Positions 44,282 through 52,961 of a stretch of 64,000 bases of DNA are shown piece after piece. Every line of letters begins with the position of its first letter. Position 1 is the stretch's first letter. The notes beneath the pieces were generated by a model that was not told where the DNA came from, searched no databases, and saw only the letters and a program-made list of their open reading frames with translations. The stretch covers positions 140,943-204,942 of the forward strand of contig NZ_JAJBMO010000007.1 in NCBI RefSeq assembly GCF_020537505.1, given 5' to 3'. This DNA is from Blautia glucerasea (GTDB taxonomy: Bacteria; Bacillota; Clostridia; Lachnospirales; Lachnospiraceae). The translations under genes and the position numbers were made by a program.

Positions 44282-46084
44282 ATGAGAAAATGGATTGGTA
44301 AATTTAAAACAATTTCCATACAAAAGAAAATGGCAATTGCGATGTTAGTTACGCCTGTTTTGTCCAGTTTGATCATTCTGGGTTTTTATTATAACTATAC
44401 AAGAGAGTTTTATCGTGAAAAGGTGGCCATATTTCAGGAAAACAACCGTAAAAATATGACTGCCAATGTGAATAATATTCTGCGTCAGATTGATACGGTA
44501 TCGGATCAGGTATTGGGGCTTGCAGTTTTGTCTTCTGAATTTGAAAATTATTCGGAAAAAAGTACATATGACCGTTTGCTTTTGTATCGGAAAATAACAT
44601 CTCAGCTTACAAATATCTGCATCTCAAATGATACTATAGACAATATTTATATATTGGATTTTGATGGAAATGGTTTCAGTTCCAACAGCGAGTGGAATGA
44701 AGAGGTTTATAAAGAGGAGCTGGCAGAGCCTTTGTCCAGGGACCAGCAAGGGAAAACAGTGATTCTCCCACCTCACAGGGCAGCTTACAGATACCGCGGA
44801 AATGGAGATAAAGCTCCCTATATGGTCAGTCTGCTGATTTATTTGAACAGATATACACAAAGTGGTGCAATCGGACTGATCCAGATGGATATTCCCTATG
44901 AAAAGATCAGAAAGTCAGTGGAATTGCTGGAAATGACCCAGAGTGATTTTTCTTTTATTGTAGATGAAAACGATTATCTGATTTATGCTCCTGATTCCGC
45001 AGATATAGGGAAAAAGGCCAGTAATGTTGTTTACGGAAGTTATAATCTGGGTGGTCTTTGGGAGAAAGTCAACGCAGATTATAAAAAAGAAAATAATGGA
45101 GAACAAAGTCTGATTAAAAAGGTTGCCCTGTTTAATAAAAAGTGGTATCTGATTCAGGTGAACAGTGATGTCATGTTTCGGGAGGAGCTGGGAAAGATTC
45201 AGAATACCTGGCTTCTGGTATTTGTAATCTGTCTGTTATGTGCTCTCGGATTGTCTCTCAGCTTATCCCACAGCATAACAAAGCCCATTGCAGGCCTGAT
45301 CAAAAGTATGGGAAAAGTCAGTCAGGGAAATTTTAATATTCAGGTAGAAAAGCCAGATAACAAAGATCTGGCAGAATTAGTGGAAAGTTTTAACACCATG
45401 ATTCTGGAAGTGGATGTTCTGATGAAAGAAAATATTCAGAAAGAGCATGAAAAAACCAGAATGGAAATGATGGCGTTAAATGCAAAGATCAATTCCCATT
45501 TTCTTTATAACACTTTAAATACCATTAAGTGGCAGGCCATTTCCCAGAGTCAGATGGATATTGCCAACAGTATTGTGGCGCTGACAAAAATTCTGGAATA
45601 TAGCTGTAAAAACACCCTGGATATGGTCGCACTTAGAGAAGAGATCCAGTTTATTGAGGACTATATTTATATTCAGAACATGCGGTATGGCAGCAGTGTT
45701 GTTGTCAAATATCAGATTGAAGATGACTGCAGAGAGTGTCTGGTGCTGAAAATGTTATTGCAGCCAATTGTGGAAAATGCATTGATTCATGCTTTCGACA
45801 ATAGCGGAGAGGGAAATGTAATTACAGTTACATGTAAGAAAAATAAGGGACATATGAAGATTTCCGTGTATGACAATGGCCGTGGCTTTCAGTATGAAGG
45901 CTTTGACAAGCTTACGGGAATAGGCCTGAATAATATAAAAGACAGACTGGAGCTTAATTTTGGAACAGAATCAGAAATGCAGATTTATAGTGTAATAGGA
46001 GAAGGGACCCGTGTGACAATAGTATTTCCGATTGTTGAGGGAGGAAAAGCAGCAGATGAAAGTCTTACTGATCGTAGACGATGA
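44282..46084 (+). CDS. YesM-type sensor histidine kinase
   Basis: A 600-residue membrane kinase with TM1 at about 17-38 and TM2 at about 305-327 (LLVFVICLLCALGLSLSLS). They enclose a ~265-residue double-Cache-like extracellular sensor. HAMP (about 328-380) has IAGLIKSMGKVSQGNF. The phospho-acceptor is H406 in NSHFLYNTLN, with N-box IVENALIHAF and G-box GIGLNNIKDRL. The response regulator gene starts inside its 3' end. It probably senses the sugar handled by this operon. Confidence 0.94.
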   Translation: MRKWIGKFKTISIQKKMAIAMLVTPVLSSLIILGFYYNYTREFYREKVAIFQENNRKNMTANVNNILRQIDTVSDQVLGLAVLSSEFENYSEKSTYDRLLLYRKITSQLTNICISNDTIDNIYILDFDGNGFSSNSEWNEEVYKEELAEPLSRDQQGKTVILPPHRAAYRYRGNGDKAPYMVSLLIYLNRYTQSGAIGLIQMDIPYEKIRKSVELLEMTQSDFSFIVDENDYLIYAPDSADIGKKASNVVYGSYNLGGLWEKVNADYKKENNGEQSLIKKVALFNKKWYLIQVNSDVMFREELGKIQNTWLLVFVICLLCALGLSLSLSHSITKPIAGLIKSMGKVSQGNFNIQVEKPDNKDLAELVESFNTMILEVDVLMKENIQKEHEKTRMEMMALNAKINSHFLYNTLNTIKWQAISQSQMDIANSIVALTKILEYSCKNTLDMVALREEIQFIEDYIYIQNMRYGSSVVVKYQIEDDCRECLVLKMLLQPIVENALIHAFDNSGEGNVITVTCKKNKGHMKISVYDNGRGFQYEGFDKLTGIGLNNIKDRLELNFGTESEMQIYSVIGEGTRVTIVFPIVEGGKAADESLTDRRR

Positions 46085-47300
46085 AGCCTATGCAAGGCAG
46101 GCCGTGGCAAATACGATTCCGTGGGCCGAGCATGGAGTGGAAGTTCATCAGGTATCCAGCGGAAAAGAAGCACTGGAATTTATGGAAAAACGTACAGTAG
46201 ATGTGTTGATGACAGACATACGTATGCCGTCAATGACAGGTCTGGAGTTGTTGGAAAAGGTTTATCAGAATGGCTGGTCTCCAGCAGCAATTGTTCTTAG
46301 CAGCTTTAATGAGTTTGAGCTTGTGCGCAGTGCCATGCAGCTTGGTGCAGAGGATTACCTGTTTAAACCAACTATGATGCCAACAGACATTTTGGAGTCA
46401 GTACAAAGAGTTCTGGAAAAGAAAAAAGAAACAAAGAAAAAGGCAGTTCAGGCTATTTCTAAAAAAGAAATATTGGAAAGGTTTCTTCAGGGAGAAAAGG
46501 TTTCCAGGGAGAAATACGGAATTTCAGAGGAGCAATGGCAGGAACTGGAGACAACGGAGTATGCAATTGCCAGTGTCCGATTGACGAAATATCAGGATTG
46601 TCTGGTGAGAGTGTTTGGGGACGACCTGAGTCTTATGCAGTTTTCCATTGGAAACGTGCTGGAAGAGGTTATGGGAACGGAGTATGAATGTTTTCTCTAT
46701 CGGATTAATTACAAGGAATATGCAATTATCTGCTGCAAAACAGAAATTCTTGAGCAAAACAGCTGTTTTATTGATGGGATTTATAACAAGCTGAATTCAG
46801 GATTTACGTTCCTGAAGCTGTATTATCAGATTGAAGTTGTAGCAGGTATCAGTAATCTGGTGCAGGGAGCAGAAGCTTTGAATCGAAGCTATGCTTTGGC
46901 AGTGGAGCTATGTGCAACAGCAGATTCTGAAGTAAACAAGATTCGTTTTTCCGGCGCACTGGATATTTCCGGTTCAATGAAAAGAGAGATGGTGCAGGCA
47001 CTGAATTATATTGGTGAAAATCTTGGGAATAAAGAGCTTTCCCTGCAGATGGTAGCTGAAAAAATTGGTGTGAGTAAAAACTATTTCAGTAAAATTTTTA
47101 AGGAAAGTACAGGAGTTAAATTTGTAGATTATATTACCAAACAGAGAATGGAACAGGCCAGAAATCTTTATCTGAACAGTGATTTGAAAATATACGAAAT
47201 TGCAGAACTGGTTGGATATTCGGACTGGCATTATCTTTATAATCTTTATAAGAAGATTTACGGACATTCGCTGTCAAAGGAAAAAGAAGGGAAGAAATAG
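46056..47300 (+). CDS. YesN-type response regulator with AraC DNA-binding domain
   Basis: A 414-residue regulator: receiver domain with VDDE and aspartate in LMTDIRMPSMTG, a shorter middle domain than in the regulator at 18375, and a C-terminal AraC pair (QMVAEKIGVSKNYFSKIF and YEIAELVGYSDWHYLY). The ATG at 46056 has GGGAGGA 10 bases upstream, giving a 29-base overlap with the kinase gene. Likely activates the CUT1 operon promoter upstream of 38444. Confidence 0.93.
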   Translation: MKVLLIVDDEAYARQAVANTIPWAEHGVEVHQVSSGKEALEFMEKRTVDVLMTDIRMPSMTGLELLEKVYQNGWSPAAIVLSSFNEFELVRSAMQLGAEDYLFKPTMMPTDILESVQRVLEKKKETKKKAVQAISKKEILERFLQGEKVSREKYGISEEQWQELETTEYAIASVRLTKYQDCLVRVFGDDLSLMQFSIGNVLEEVMGTEYECFLYRINYKEYAIICCKTEILEQNSCFIDGIYNKLNSGFTFLKLYYQIEVVAGISNLVQGAEALNRSYALAVELCATADSEVNKIRFSGALDISGSMKREMVQALNYIGENLGNKELSLQMVAEKIGVSKNYFSKIFKESTGVKFVDYITKQRMEQARNLYLNSDLKIYEIAELVGYSDWHYLYNLYKKIYGHSLSKEKEGKK

Positions 47301-47310
47301 AGGGGAAAAA

Positions 47311-47354
47311 CATATGTCTTGCCACAAGAATTTAATTATGCGGCAAGACATATG
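47311..47354. terminator. bidirectional hairpin between convergent operons
   Basis: Perfect 13-bp stem CATATGTCTTGCC (47311-47323) with GGCAAGACATATG (47342-47354) between the YesN gene and the convergent OmpR-type kinase gene. T tracts are weak. Confidence 0.65.
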
Positions 47355-47369
47355 CGTGTAAAGACATAT

Positions 47370-48536
47370 TCAGGAATTCTCCACAGGCAGCATAAGCGCT
47401 ATCGTGCTGCCTGTTTCGCTGCTTTCCAGCACATTTACGGTTCCCCCGTGCTCTTTGGCAATGGAGTCAACCAGCGCCAGCCCCAGTCCGGCACCTCCCA
47501 TGGCCCGGCTGCGGGACTTGTCTACACGGAAAAAAGGATCAAAGATTTTTTTTTGATTTTCAGGTGAAATACCGATGCCGGTGTCTGTTACCAGGACCAT
47601 AGCCTGCCCTTTTTCCTGTTTCACAGAAACGGAAACTGAACCATGGGGGCGATTATATTTAATGGCATTTTCCACCAGATTGTAGACTGCACGATAAAGA
47701 AGTACATAGCTGCCGGTGACATCGGTATGCGAATCCTGACTGGCGCTGTCATTAAAATGAATGGAAATTCCTGCTTTTTCTGCAACTGGGTCCAGGTCGC
47801 AGAAAACCTCATCTACAAGCTCTTCCAGTGTAACCTGATCTGTACGTGGAACAGATTTCAGATTTGTCATGTCAAGAAGAGTTCCCACCAGCTGGGAAAG
47901 CCTTGCTGTCTGTTCTTTAATCATGGTGAAAAGCCGTCTGTATTCAATCATTTCCGGTTCCTGCTTTTTCTCGAAAACTTCCAGGTTGGTCTGCAATACT
48001 GCTAGTGGTGTCCGCAGCTCATGAGCGGCATTTGCAGAAAACTGTTTCTGTGTACTGAAGGCATTGTCCAGCCTGGCCAGCATTTCATTGAAAGAGCTGG
48101 TCAGCTGTGCAATTTCATCCTTTGAATTGGGAACTGCCAGCTGAGTGGAAAGGTTCTGAGCCTGAATCTGACTGACTTCGTTGGTTAGCTTCTGCAGTGG
48201 TGTGAGGGTCTTTTTCGTAAGAAAATAAGTACACACACTGGAAAGAAGAATAATGATCGTGGTTGCAATAACACTTCGGAGAAGAAAAGCCTCTTTGGTT
48301 TCCTGGATTTCCTGCTCAAACTGAGGAAAAAGGGCTTTGGGATCTACATTAAAGGTAATGGGGGAATCTCCATCCTGGGGATCCACCTTGATCATGTAAT
48401 TCTGCAATCCGTCCATTCCCGATACGGCGGAATGACTGATGAAAAAATACATAAGAACGCAGGAGATGATCATCAGTAAGGACAGCAATAAAGTGAGTTT
48501 CAGCTGAAGTGAGGTGTGGAAACGTTTTTTTATCAT
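47370..48536 (-). CDS. sensor histidine kinase (HisKA/HATPase, EnvZ-type)
   Basis: A 388-residue membrane kinase. TM1 lies at about 12-32 and TM2 at about 87-107, with a ~55-residue extracellular loop. HAMP follows (TLTPLQKLTNEVSQIQ). The HisKA phospho-acceptor is in AAHELRTPLAVLQ, and the ATPase has NLVENAIKYN, DTGIGI and GGAGLGLALV. It overlaps its regulator gene by 4 bases. The pair is divergent from the TlpA-CD1871A-NapH operon, its most likely target. Confidence 0.94.
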   Translation of the reverse strand: MIKKRFHTSLQLKLTLLLSLLMIISCVLMYFFISHSAVSGMDGLQNYMIKVDPQDGDSPITFNVDPKALFPQFEQEIQETKEAFLLRSVIATTIIILLSSVCTYFLTKKTLTPLQKLTNEVSQIQAQNLSTQLAVPNSKDEIAQLTSSFNEMLARLDNAFSTQKQFSANAAHELRTPLAVLQTNLEVFEKKQEPEMIEYRRLFTMIKEQTARLSQLVGTLLDMTNLKSVPRTDQVTLEELVDEVFCDLDPVAEKAGISIHFNDSASQDSHTDVTGSYVLLYRAVYNLVENAIKYNRPHGSVSVSVKQEKGQAMVLVTDTGIGISPENQKKIFDPFFRVDKSRSRAMGGAGLGLALVDSIAKEHGGTVNVLESSETGSTIALMLPVENS

Positions 48537-49207
48537 CTGTATTCCTCCAATATATAGCCCTGGCCAATTTTATTCTGAATAGGGTCAAATCCAATTGCAG
48601 TCTTTAGTTTTTTTCTAAGAGATGAAATGTGCACACGGATGGAATTGCTGAAGGTATTTACGCTTCCGTCCCAAATATGTTCAATCATTTCTTCCGGTGA
48701 AATTACACGGTTCTGATGGAGCAGGAAATATTCCAGAAGGCTGCTTTCTTTTCTGGTAAGGGAAATCGGCACTCCATTTACAGAGGTTTCTCTTGTTCTG
48801 GTATCAAAGGTAAGCTGATTCCATTTCAGGCATACATCCTCCTGAACAAATTTCCGCCGGGTAAGGCTTCGGATTCTGGCTTCCAGCTCCTGAAAGTGAA
48901 AGGGTTTGGTAAGATAATCATTGGCTCCCAGATCCAGACCGTTTACTTTATCTTCAATCTGATCACGGGCGGACAGGATCAGAACCGGGGTATTGGTATT
49001 GTGCTCCCGGAACTGGCGGAGGATTTCCAGACCGTCCGTTCCGGGAAGATTTAGATCCAGCAGGATCAGGTCATAATTTTCTGTCATACACAGGCAAAGC
49101 CCTTCGTCTCCATCGAAACAGATATCTGTTTCATAACCATCTATGCGAAGTCCCTCCGCAACAGAGCGGCAGAGCTGTTCTTCGTCTTCTATAATTAAAA
49201 TGTGCAT
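48533..49207 (-). CDS. OmpR/PhoB-type response regulator
   Basis: A 224-residue regulator with receiver domain (EDEEQL, phospho-acceptor in LILLDLNLPGTDG, lysine in DYLTKPF) and winged helix (TRKESSLLEYFLLHQNRVIS). The start at 49207 has AAAGGAGA upstream on the - strand; a longer frame to 49282 would add 25 unlikely residues. The ~140-base gap to the divergent thioredoxin gene contains TTAACA and TGTTAA half-sites (about 49275-49303). Confidence 0.94.
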   Translation of the reverse strand: MHILIIEDEEQLCRSVAEGLRIDGYETDICFDGDEGLCLCMTENYDLILLDLNLPGTDGLEILRQFREHNTNTPVLILSARDQIEDKVNGLDLGANDYLTKPFHFQELEARIRSLTRRKFVQEDVCLKWNQLTFDTRTRETSVNGVPISLTRKESSLLEYFLLHQNRVISPEEMIEHIWDGSVNTFSNSIRVHISSLRKKLKTAIGFDPIQNKIGQGYILEEYR

Positions 49208-49348
49208 ATTGTCTCCTTTTATAATGATGTCTTTGTCTCCTAATATTTTATCATATTTTAAAAAAAATAAAAATCTTAACACAGATTTTATAGGAAAGAT
49301 GTTAAAATACGTTCAGACAAATAAAAAACGTTGAAAGGAAAAATAAAA

Positions 49349-50644
49349 ATGATGAATAAAAAAAGATTTATGGCAATTCTGGCAGCAGGAGTTCTGACCG
49401 CAACATCTTTCAATCCGGCTATGATCAAGGCTGAAAGCGTATCAGCAGAAGAAGCTGGCATGGCAGTTCCGGCAGATGCAGCAGGCATGAGCGTACCTGC
49501 GGATGCAACTGGCGCAGCAGTATCAGCAGATGAGGCCGGCGCAGCAGTATCAGCAGACGAGGCCGGTGTAGCAGTTTCTGCAGACGAAGCAGGCGTAGTG
49601 GTATCAGGTGACGATTCTGAGACAGCTGTTTTCTCTGAAGATGGCACGCCTGTGAAAAAAACAGTAAAAGCAGCAGATATCAATATGAAGGTGCAGGATT
49701 CCTACGATTTCCCATTCCTTGGCTTAAAGGCAGTCCTTCCGGAAGAACTGAAGAAACAGATAGAAAACTCCGATATGCTTATGATCACAGAGGAAGAATG
49801 GAATGATGACATGACCGGCTTCAAGTATGCCTTTTTCCACTGGAATAAGCTTACTGAGGAGCAGAAAAACGAAGATGTAAACCTTCTTGGAACCGGCTAT
49901 GAGGACTGGCTTAAGAGCATCGAAAGAGTTGGTACACTTGGTGTTTACAGCAAGGATGTGATCGATGATCTGGATTCCATCACAGGCTGTAACGAGCACA
50001 AAGAGCTGGGAACCAGCGAGGATGGAAATTATAAGTACTATCTCAGCATTAATAAAGATGCTGAATCTGATTTAACAGATGAGATTGAAAAAATCGAGAC
50101 TACAATTACAGAAATGACAGCATTTGATCCAAATAAATCCGTATTTGATATGCCAGCAGAAAATGCCAACCCGGATGCAGAAAATGTAGGTGCATTTGAG
50201 ACAACGGATATTGATGGAAATGCTTATACAGAAAAAGTATTCAGCGACTATGACCTGACTCTTGTAAACTGCTTTACAACCTGGTGCTCTCCATGTGTAA
50301 ATGAAATGCCAGACCTTGACAAGCTTTATCAGGAAATGAAGGAAAAGGGAGTGGGCGTAGTAGGAATGGTTATCGATTCTGTAGGCGAGGACGGAACAAC
50401 AGATGAAGATATTGTGAAAAAGGCTCAGATTCTCAAGGAAAAAACAGGAGTTACCTATCCTCTTCTGATTCCAGATGCAGGAAACATGAATGGACGTATC
50501 AGCGGTCTCAGCAGTTTCCCGGAATCCTTCTTTGTAGATAAAGATGGAAACATTGTAGGTGATCCGATTATGGGCAGCAGAAGTCTGGAAGACTGGAAAG
50601 CAGCTGTAGAGGATGCCCTGGAAAATATCAAAGCAGGAGAATAA
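49349..50644 (+). CDS. secreted TlpA-like thioredoxin-fold protein with N-terminal repeats
   Basis: A 431-residue exported protein. A signal peptide (to about residue 28) is followed by about seven 9-residue repeats (type AVSADEAGV) covering residues ~30-92. A ~190-residue domain of unknown type comes next, then a thioredoxin/TlpA domain from ~290 with active-site WCSPC and the cis-proline region SSFPESFFVD. The ATG at 49349 follows AAAGGAA; a TTG at 49331 is less likely. It begins an operon with a CD1871A-type CxxC protein and a NapH-like ferredoxin membrane protein. It probably reduces thiols or methionine-oxidation enzymes outside the membrane. Confidence 0.9.
   Translation: MMNKKRFMAILAAGVLTATSFNPAMIKAESVSAEEAGMAVPADAAGMSVPADATGAAVSADEAGAAVSADEAGVAVSADEAGVVVSGDDSETAVFSEDGTPVKKTVKAADINMKVQDSYDFPFLGLKAVLPEELKKQIENSDMLMITEEEWNDDMTGFKYAFFHWNKLTEEQKNEDVNLLGTGYEDWLKSIERVGTLGVYSKDVIDDLDSITGCNEHKELGTSEDGNYKYYLSINKDAESDLTDEIEKIETTITEMTAFDPNKSVFDMPAENANPDAENVGAFETTDIDGNAYTEKVFSDYDLTLVNCFTTWCSPCVNEMPDLDKLYQEMKEKGVGVVGMVIDSVGEDGTTDEDIVKKAQILKEKTGVTYPLLIPDAGNMNGRISGLSSFPESFFVDKDGNIVGDPIMGSRSLEDWKAAVEDALENIKAGE
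49436..49624 (+). repeat. coding 27-bp minisatellite in the TlpA-like gene
   Basis: About seven imperfect 27-base units encoding nine residues each, the last three clearly most alike (AVSADEAGA, AVSADEAGV, AVSADEAGV). They form an acidic, Ala-rich spacer between signal peptide and folded domains. Unit number is expected to vary among strains. Confidence 0.8.
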
Positions 50645-50648
50645 GCAT

Positions 50649-50798
50649 ATGAAAAAAATCGCCGAGTCCAAATGGACAGGAATCGCCCTTGCAGCGGTGG
50701 GGATTCTGATGATGGCCTTTGGTATTTACCGGGGTGAAATGGAAGTTGTTTTTACAAAAGCTGTAAATATCTGTATGGAGTGTATTGGAATTGGATGA
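50649..50798 (+). CDS. CD1871A-family small CxxC membrane protein
   Basis: A 49-residue protein: short basic start, one trans-membrane helix (GIALAAVGILMMAFGIYRG), then a C-terminal CMEC (CxxC) near the end. It matches the pattern of the CD1871A family of Clostridia, which accompanies 4Fe-4S membrane proteins. Start 50649 lies 4 bases after the TlpA-like stop. It may relay electrons between the ferredoxin-type membrane protein and the external thioredoxin. Confidence 0.8.
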   Translation: MKKIAESKWTGIALAAVGILMMAFGIYRGEMEVVFTKAVNICMECIGIG

Positions 50799-50805
50799 TA
50801 AGAAA

Positions 50806-51648
50806 ATGAACATAAAAAACTGGCCCAGACATACCATACAGGCACTCTGGGCAGCACTTACAAATTCCCATATATCCGGATTTGTAACTGGAAAAATATA
50901 TACAGGAAAGCTGAAAAATGCCTGTGTTCCGGGACTGAACTGCTATTCATGTCCCGGGGCAGCAGGAGCCTGTCCAATTGGATCCTTACAGGCCGTGGTT
51001 GGAAGCTGGAACTTTAAATTTGCCTACTACGTAATCGGATTTCTGATTTTTGTAGGAGCGATCCTGGGAAGACTGGTGTGCGGATTTCTCTGTCCGTTTG
51101 GACTGATCCAGGATCTGCTGAATAAGATTCCTTTTCCAAAGAAAATTCGTACCTTCAAAGGAGACAAACTTCTTCGAAAGCTGAAATACGTGATTTTTCT
51201 AGTGTTTGTAATTCTGCTTCCCCTGTTTCTCACAGACATAATGGGGCAGGGAGCGCCCTATTTCTGTAAGCTGATCTGTCCGGCCGGAACGTTGGAGGGC
51301 GGACTGCCGCTGGTACTTTTGAACAAGGCGATGCGCGGTGCCATTGGCTGGCTGTATATATGGAAAAACACAATTCTAATCGTGACAATTGTTCTTTCCA
51401 TTATCATTTACAGACCATTTTGCCGTTATATTTGTCCGCTTGGCGCGTTTTATTCCGTATTCAATAAGGTTTCCATTTACCGTTACCGGGTAGATATGGA
51501 GAAATGCGTTGGCTGTGGAAAATGTGCAAAGGCTTGCCAGATGGAGGTCAATCCTGTGGAAAACCCCAACAGTCCGGAATGTATCCGTTGCGGACGTTGT
51601 AAGCAGGCATGTCCGGTACACGCCATTGCGAGTGGGTGCAAGAGATAA
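50806..51648 (+). CDS. NapH-like 4Fe-4S ferredoxin-type membrane protein
   Basis: A 280-residue membrane protein with about five helices. CxxC-type motifs lie in the first loop (NCYSCPGAAGACPIG), then FLCPFGLIQDL, LICPAGTLEGG and YICPLGAFY. A C-terminal 2x[4Fe-4S] domain follows (CVGCGKCAKACQM and CIRCGRCKQACPVHA). TTG codons at 50785 and 50791 are alternative starts. The NapH/CcsA-like group passes electrons through the membrane. With the TlpA-like and CxxC proteins it likely forms a reductant-export route in the absence of a CcdA/DsbD gene. Confidence 0.88.
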   Translation: MNIKNWPRHTIQALWAALTNSHISGFVTGKIYTGKLKNACVPGLNCYSCPGAAGACPIGSLQAVVGSWNFKFAYYVIGFLIFVGAILGRLVCGFLCPFGLIQDLLNKIPFPKKIRTFKGDKLLRKLKYVIFLVFVILLPLFLTDIMGQGAPYFCKLICPAGTLEGGLPLVLLNKAMRGAIGWLYIWKNTILIVTIVLSIIIYRPFCRYICPLGAFYSVFNKVSIYRYRVDMEKCVGCGKCAKACQMEVNPVENPNSPECIRCGRCKQACPVHAIASGCKR

Positions 51649-51678
51649 TAGGGATTCACTTTATGTATGTTTTATAAA

Positions 51679-51735
51679 AAAAGCTTACTGCAATTTAGAC
51701 ATGGAAAAATGTATGTTTAAGTTGTAGTAAGCTTT
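51679..51735. terminator. bidirectional terminator between NapH-like and ldh genes
   Basis: AAAAGCTTACTGCAATTTA pairs with the segment ending AGTAAGCTTTT across a ~17-base loop (G-T pairs allowed), with A and T runs on the two sides. Confidence 0.75.
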
Positions 51736-51776
51736 TGGTATTTATGGAGCTCTAGAGCCTGTCTGCTGGGGGCATA

Positions 51777-52733
51777 TCAGAAAATACTCTCAATCACTCC
51801 GCGGAGATAATCGTAGCAGATCTTAAGATTTTTCTCCCCCTCTTTGTCCAGCGGAATCTGCAGAGTGCGCTCCACGCCGTTTCGGGAAATGACGCATGGA
51901 AGACTCATTGCGATTCCCTCCAATCCATATTCCCCTTCCAGGACAACGGAGGCTGGTACTATAGCGCGCTCATTTCGCATGATAGCACCCACAAGACGAC
52001 ATACGCTAAGGGCGATACCGGAGCTCGTGTAGCCCTTCAGTTCTACAATATCCAGACCGCTGACCTTCACCTCGTGAAGCAGCTTTTCACAGTCAATTGG
52101 CTCCTTCAGGCCAAACTGTTTCTGAAAATCATGAAAAGGAATTCCTACTATATTAACTGCATTCCATGGGATAAAGCTAGTGCCGCCGTGTTCGCCCAGA
52201 ACGAAGCCGGTGACATTTTTTGCATCTACGCCGCAAAGGTCGGCTAGCATTTTATTGAAGCGGGCGGTGTCCAGGAGCGTACCGGTACCGATCAGAAGGT
52301 TTCGGGGATAGTTGAATTCCTTCTGTGCGATAAAGGTAAGAATATCCATAGGATTTGAAACATTGATAATAATGGCAGAACGGGTGTAAGTGGTGATCTG
52401 TGTCATGATCTCCTTCATCACCTGTACATTGGTCTGCAGCAGCACCATGCGGTCACGGGAGTTGCCAGGCTGAATGCTGGGACCGGCAGTGTTGATGATG
52501 ATCTGGGCGTCCTTACAGTCTTCGTAGGTTCCTACGCGGATGTTGGCGTTGGCACTATATGCGAAGGCTGTGGTGTGGCTGGCATCTAACACAACCCCCA
52601 ATGCTTTTTTCTCATTTCTGTTTATGACAACAATCTCATCTGCAAGATTCATTCGAAGAAGAGAATCCAGAATGGCAGATCCCACATGACCTGCGCCAAT
52701 CAGAACAATTTTTCCATAACTTATATTTTCCAT
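51777..52733 (-). CDS. ldh: L-lactate / 2-hydroxyacid dehydrogenase (LDH-MDH family)
   Basis: A 318-residue NAD-dependent dehydrogenase. It has Rossmann GAGHVGSAIL, the substrate loop NTAGPSIQPGNSRDR, VSNPMD, catalytic D/R in LLDTARF and active histidine in GEHGG. By alignment with classic LDH the residue at position 102 (usually Gln in LDH, Arg in MDH) is Ile, while the following arginine is kept. The substrate could therefore be pyruvate or a bulkier 2-oxo acid. It is monocistronic, preceded by AAAGGAG on the - strand. Confidence 0.88.
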   Translation of the reverse strand: MENISYGKIVLIGAGHVGSAILDSLLRMNLADEIVVINRNEKKALGVVLDASHTTAFAYSANANIRVGTYEDCKDAQIIINTAGPSIQPGNSRDRMVLLQTNVQVMKEIMTQITTYTRSAIIINVSNPMDILTFIAQKEFNYPRNLLIGTGTLLDTARFNKMLADLCGVDAKNVTGFVLGEHGGTSFIPWNAVNIVGIPFHDFQKQFGLKEPIDCEKLLHEVKVSGLDIVELKGYTSSGIALSVCRLVGAIMRNERAIVPASVVLEGEYGLEGIAMSLPCVISRNGVERTLQIPLDKEGEKNLKICYDYLRGVIESIF

Positions 52734-52771
52734 GATGTCAGGCTCCTTTAGAAACGTAAACTTTCATATAT

Positions 52772-52806
52772 GGTGATGTCACCGACAGGCGACATGTCCG
52801 TTTTGA
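52772..52806. repeat. REP-like hairpin, copy 1
   Basis: GATGTCACCGACAGGCGACATG followed by TCCGTTTTGAG; ATGTC..CC pairs with GG..GACAT. A close copy lies after znuB at 56157. Confidence 0.65.
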
Positions 52807-52883
52807 GAATAAGAATAGCACTTGTGTGATGCAGAAACAAGAGAATTTTGGATTGCACTGTAAAAAATACGGAATGATAAAAA

Positions 52884-52944
52884 TGAAAACGATTTTCATA
52901 TTGACTTAAAAAAAGAATCTGCTATAATATGAAAATGATTTTCA
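52884..52944 (+). promoter_or_regulatory. zur promoter with two Fur/Zur-like boxes
   Basis: TTGACT (52901-52906), 16-base spacer, TATAAT (52923-52928). Near-identical 15-base palindromes TGAAAACGATTTTCA (52884-52898) and TGAAAATGATTTTCA (52930-52944) sit just upstream of -35 and just downstream of -10. Binding at both would block RNA polymerase, consistent with zinc-dependent autoregulation of the whole operon. Confidence 0.85.
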
Positions 52945-52961
52945 AATTGGAGGCGTAAGCG

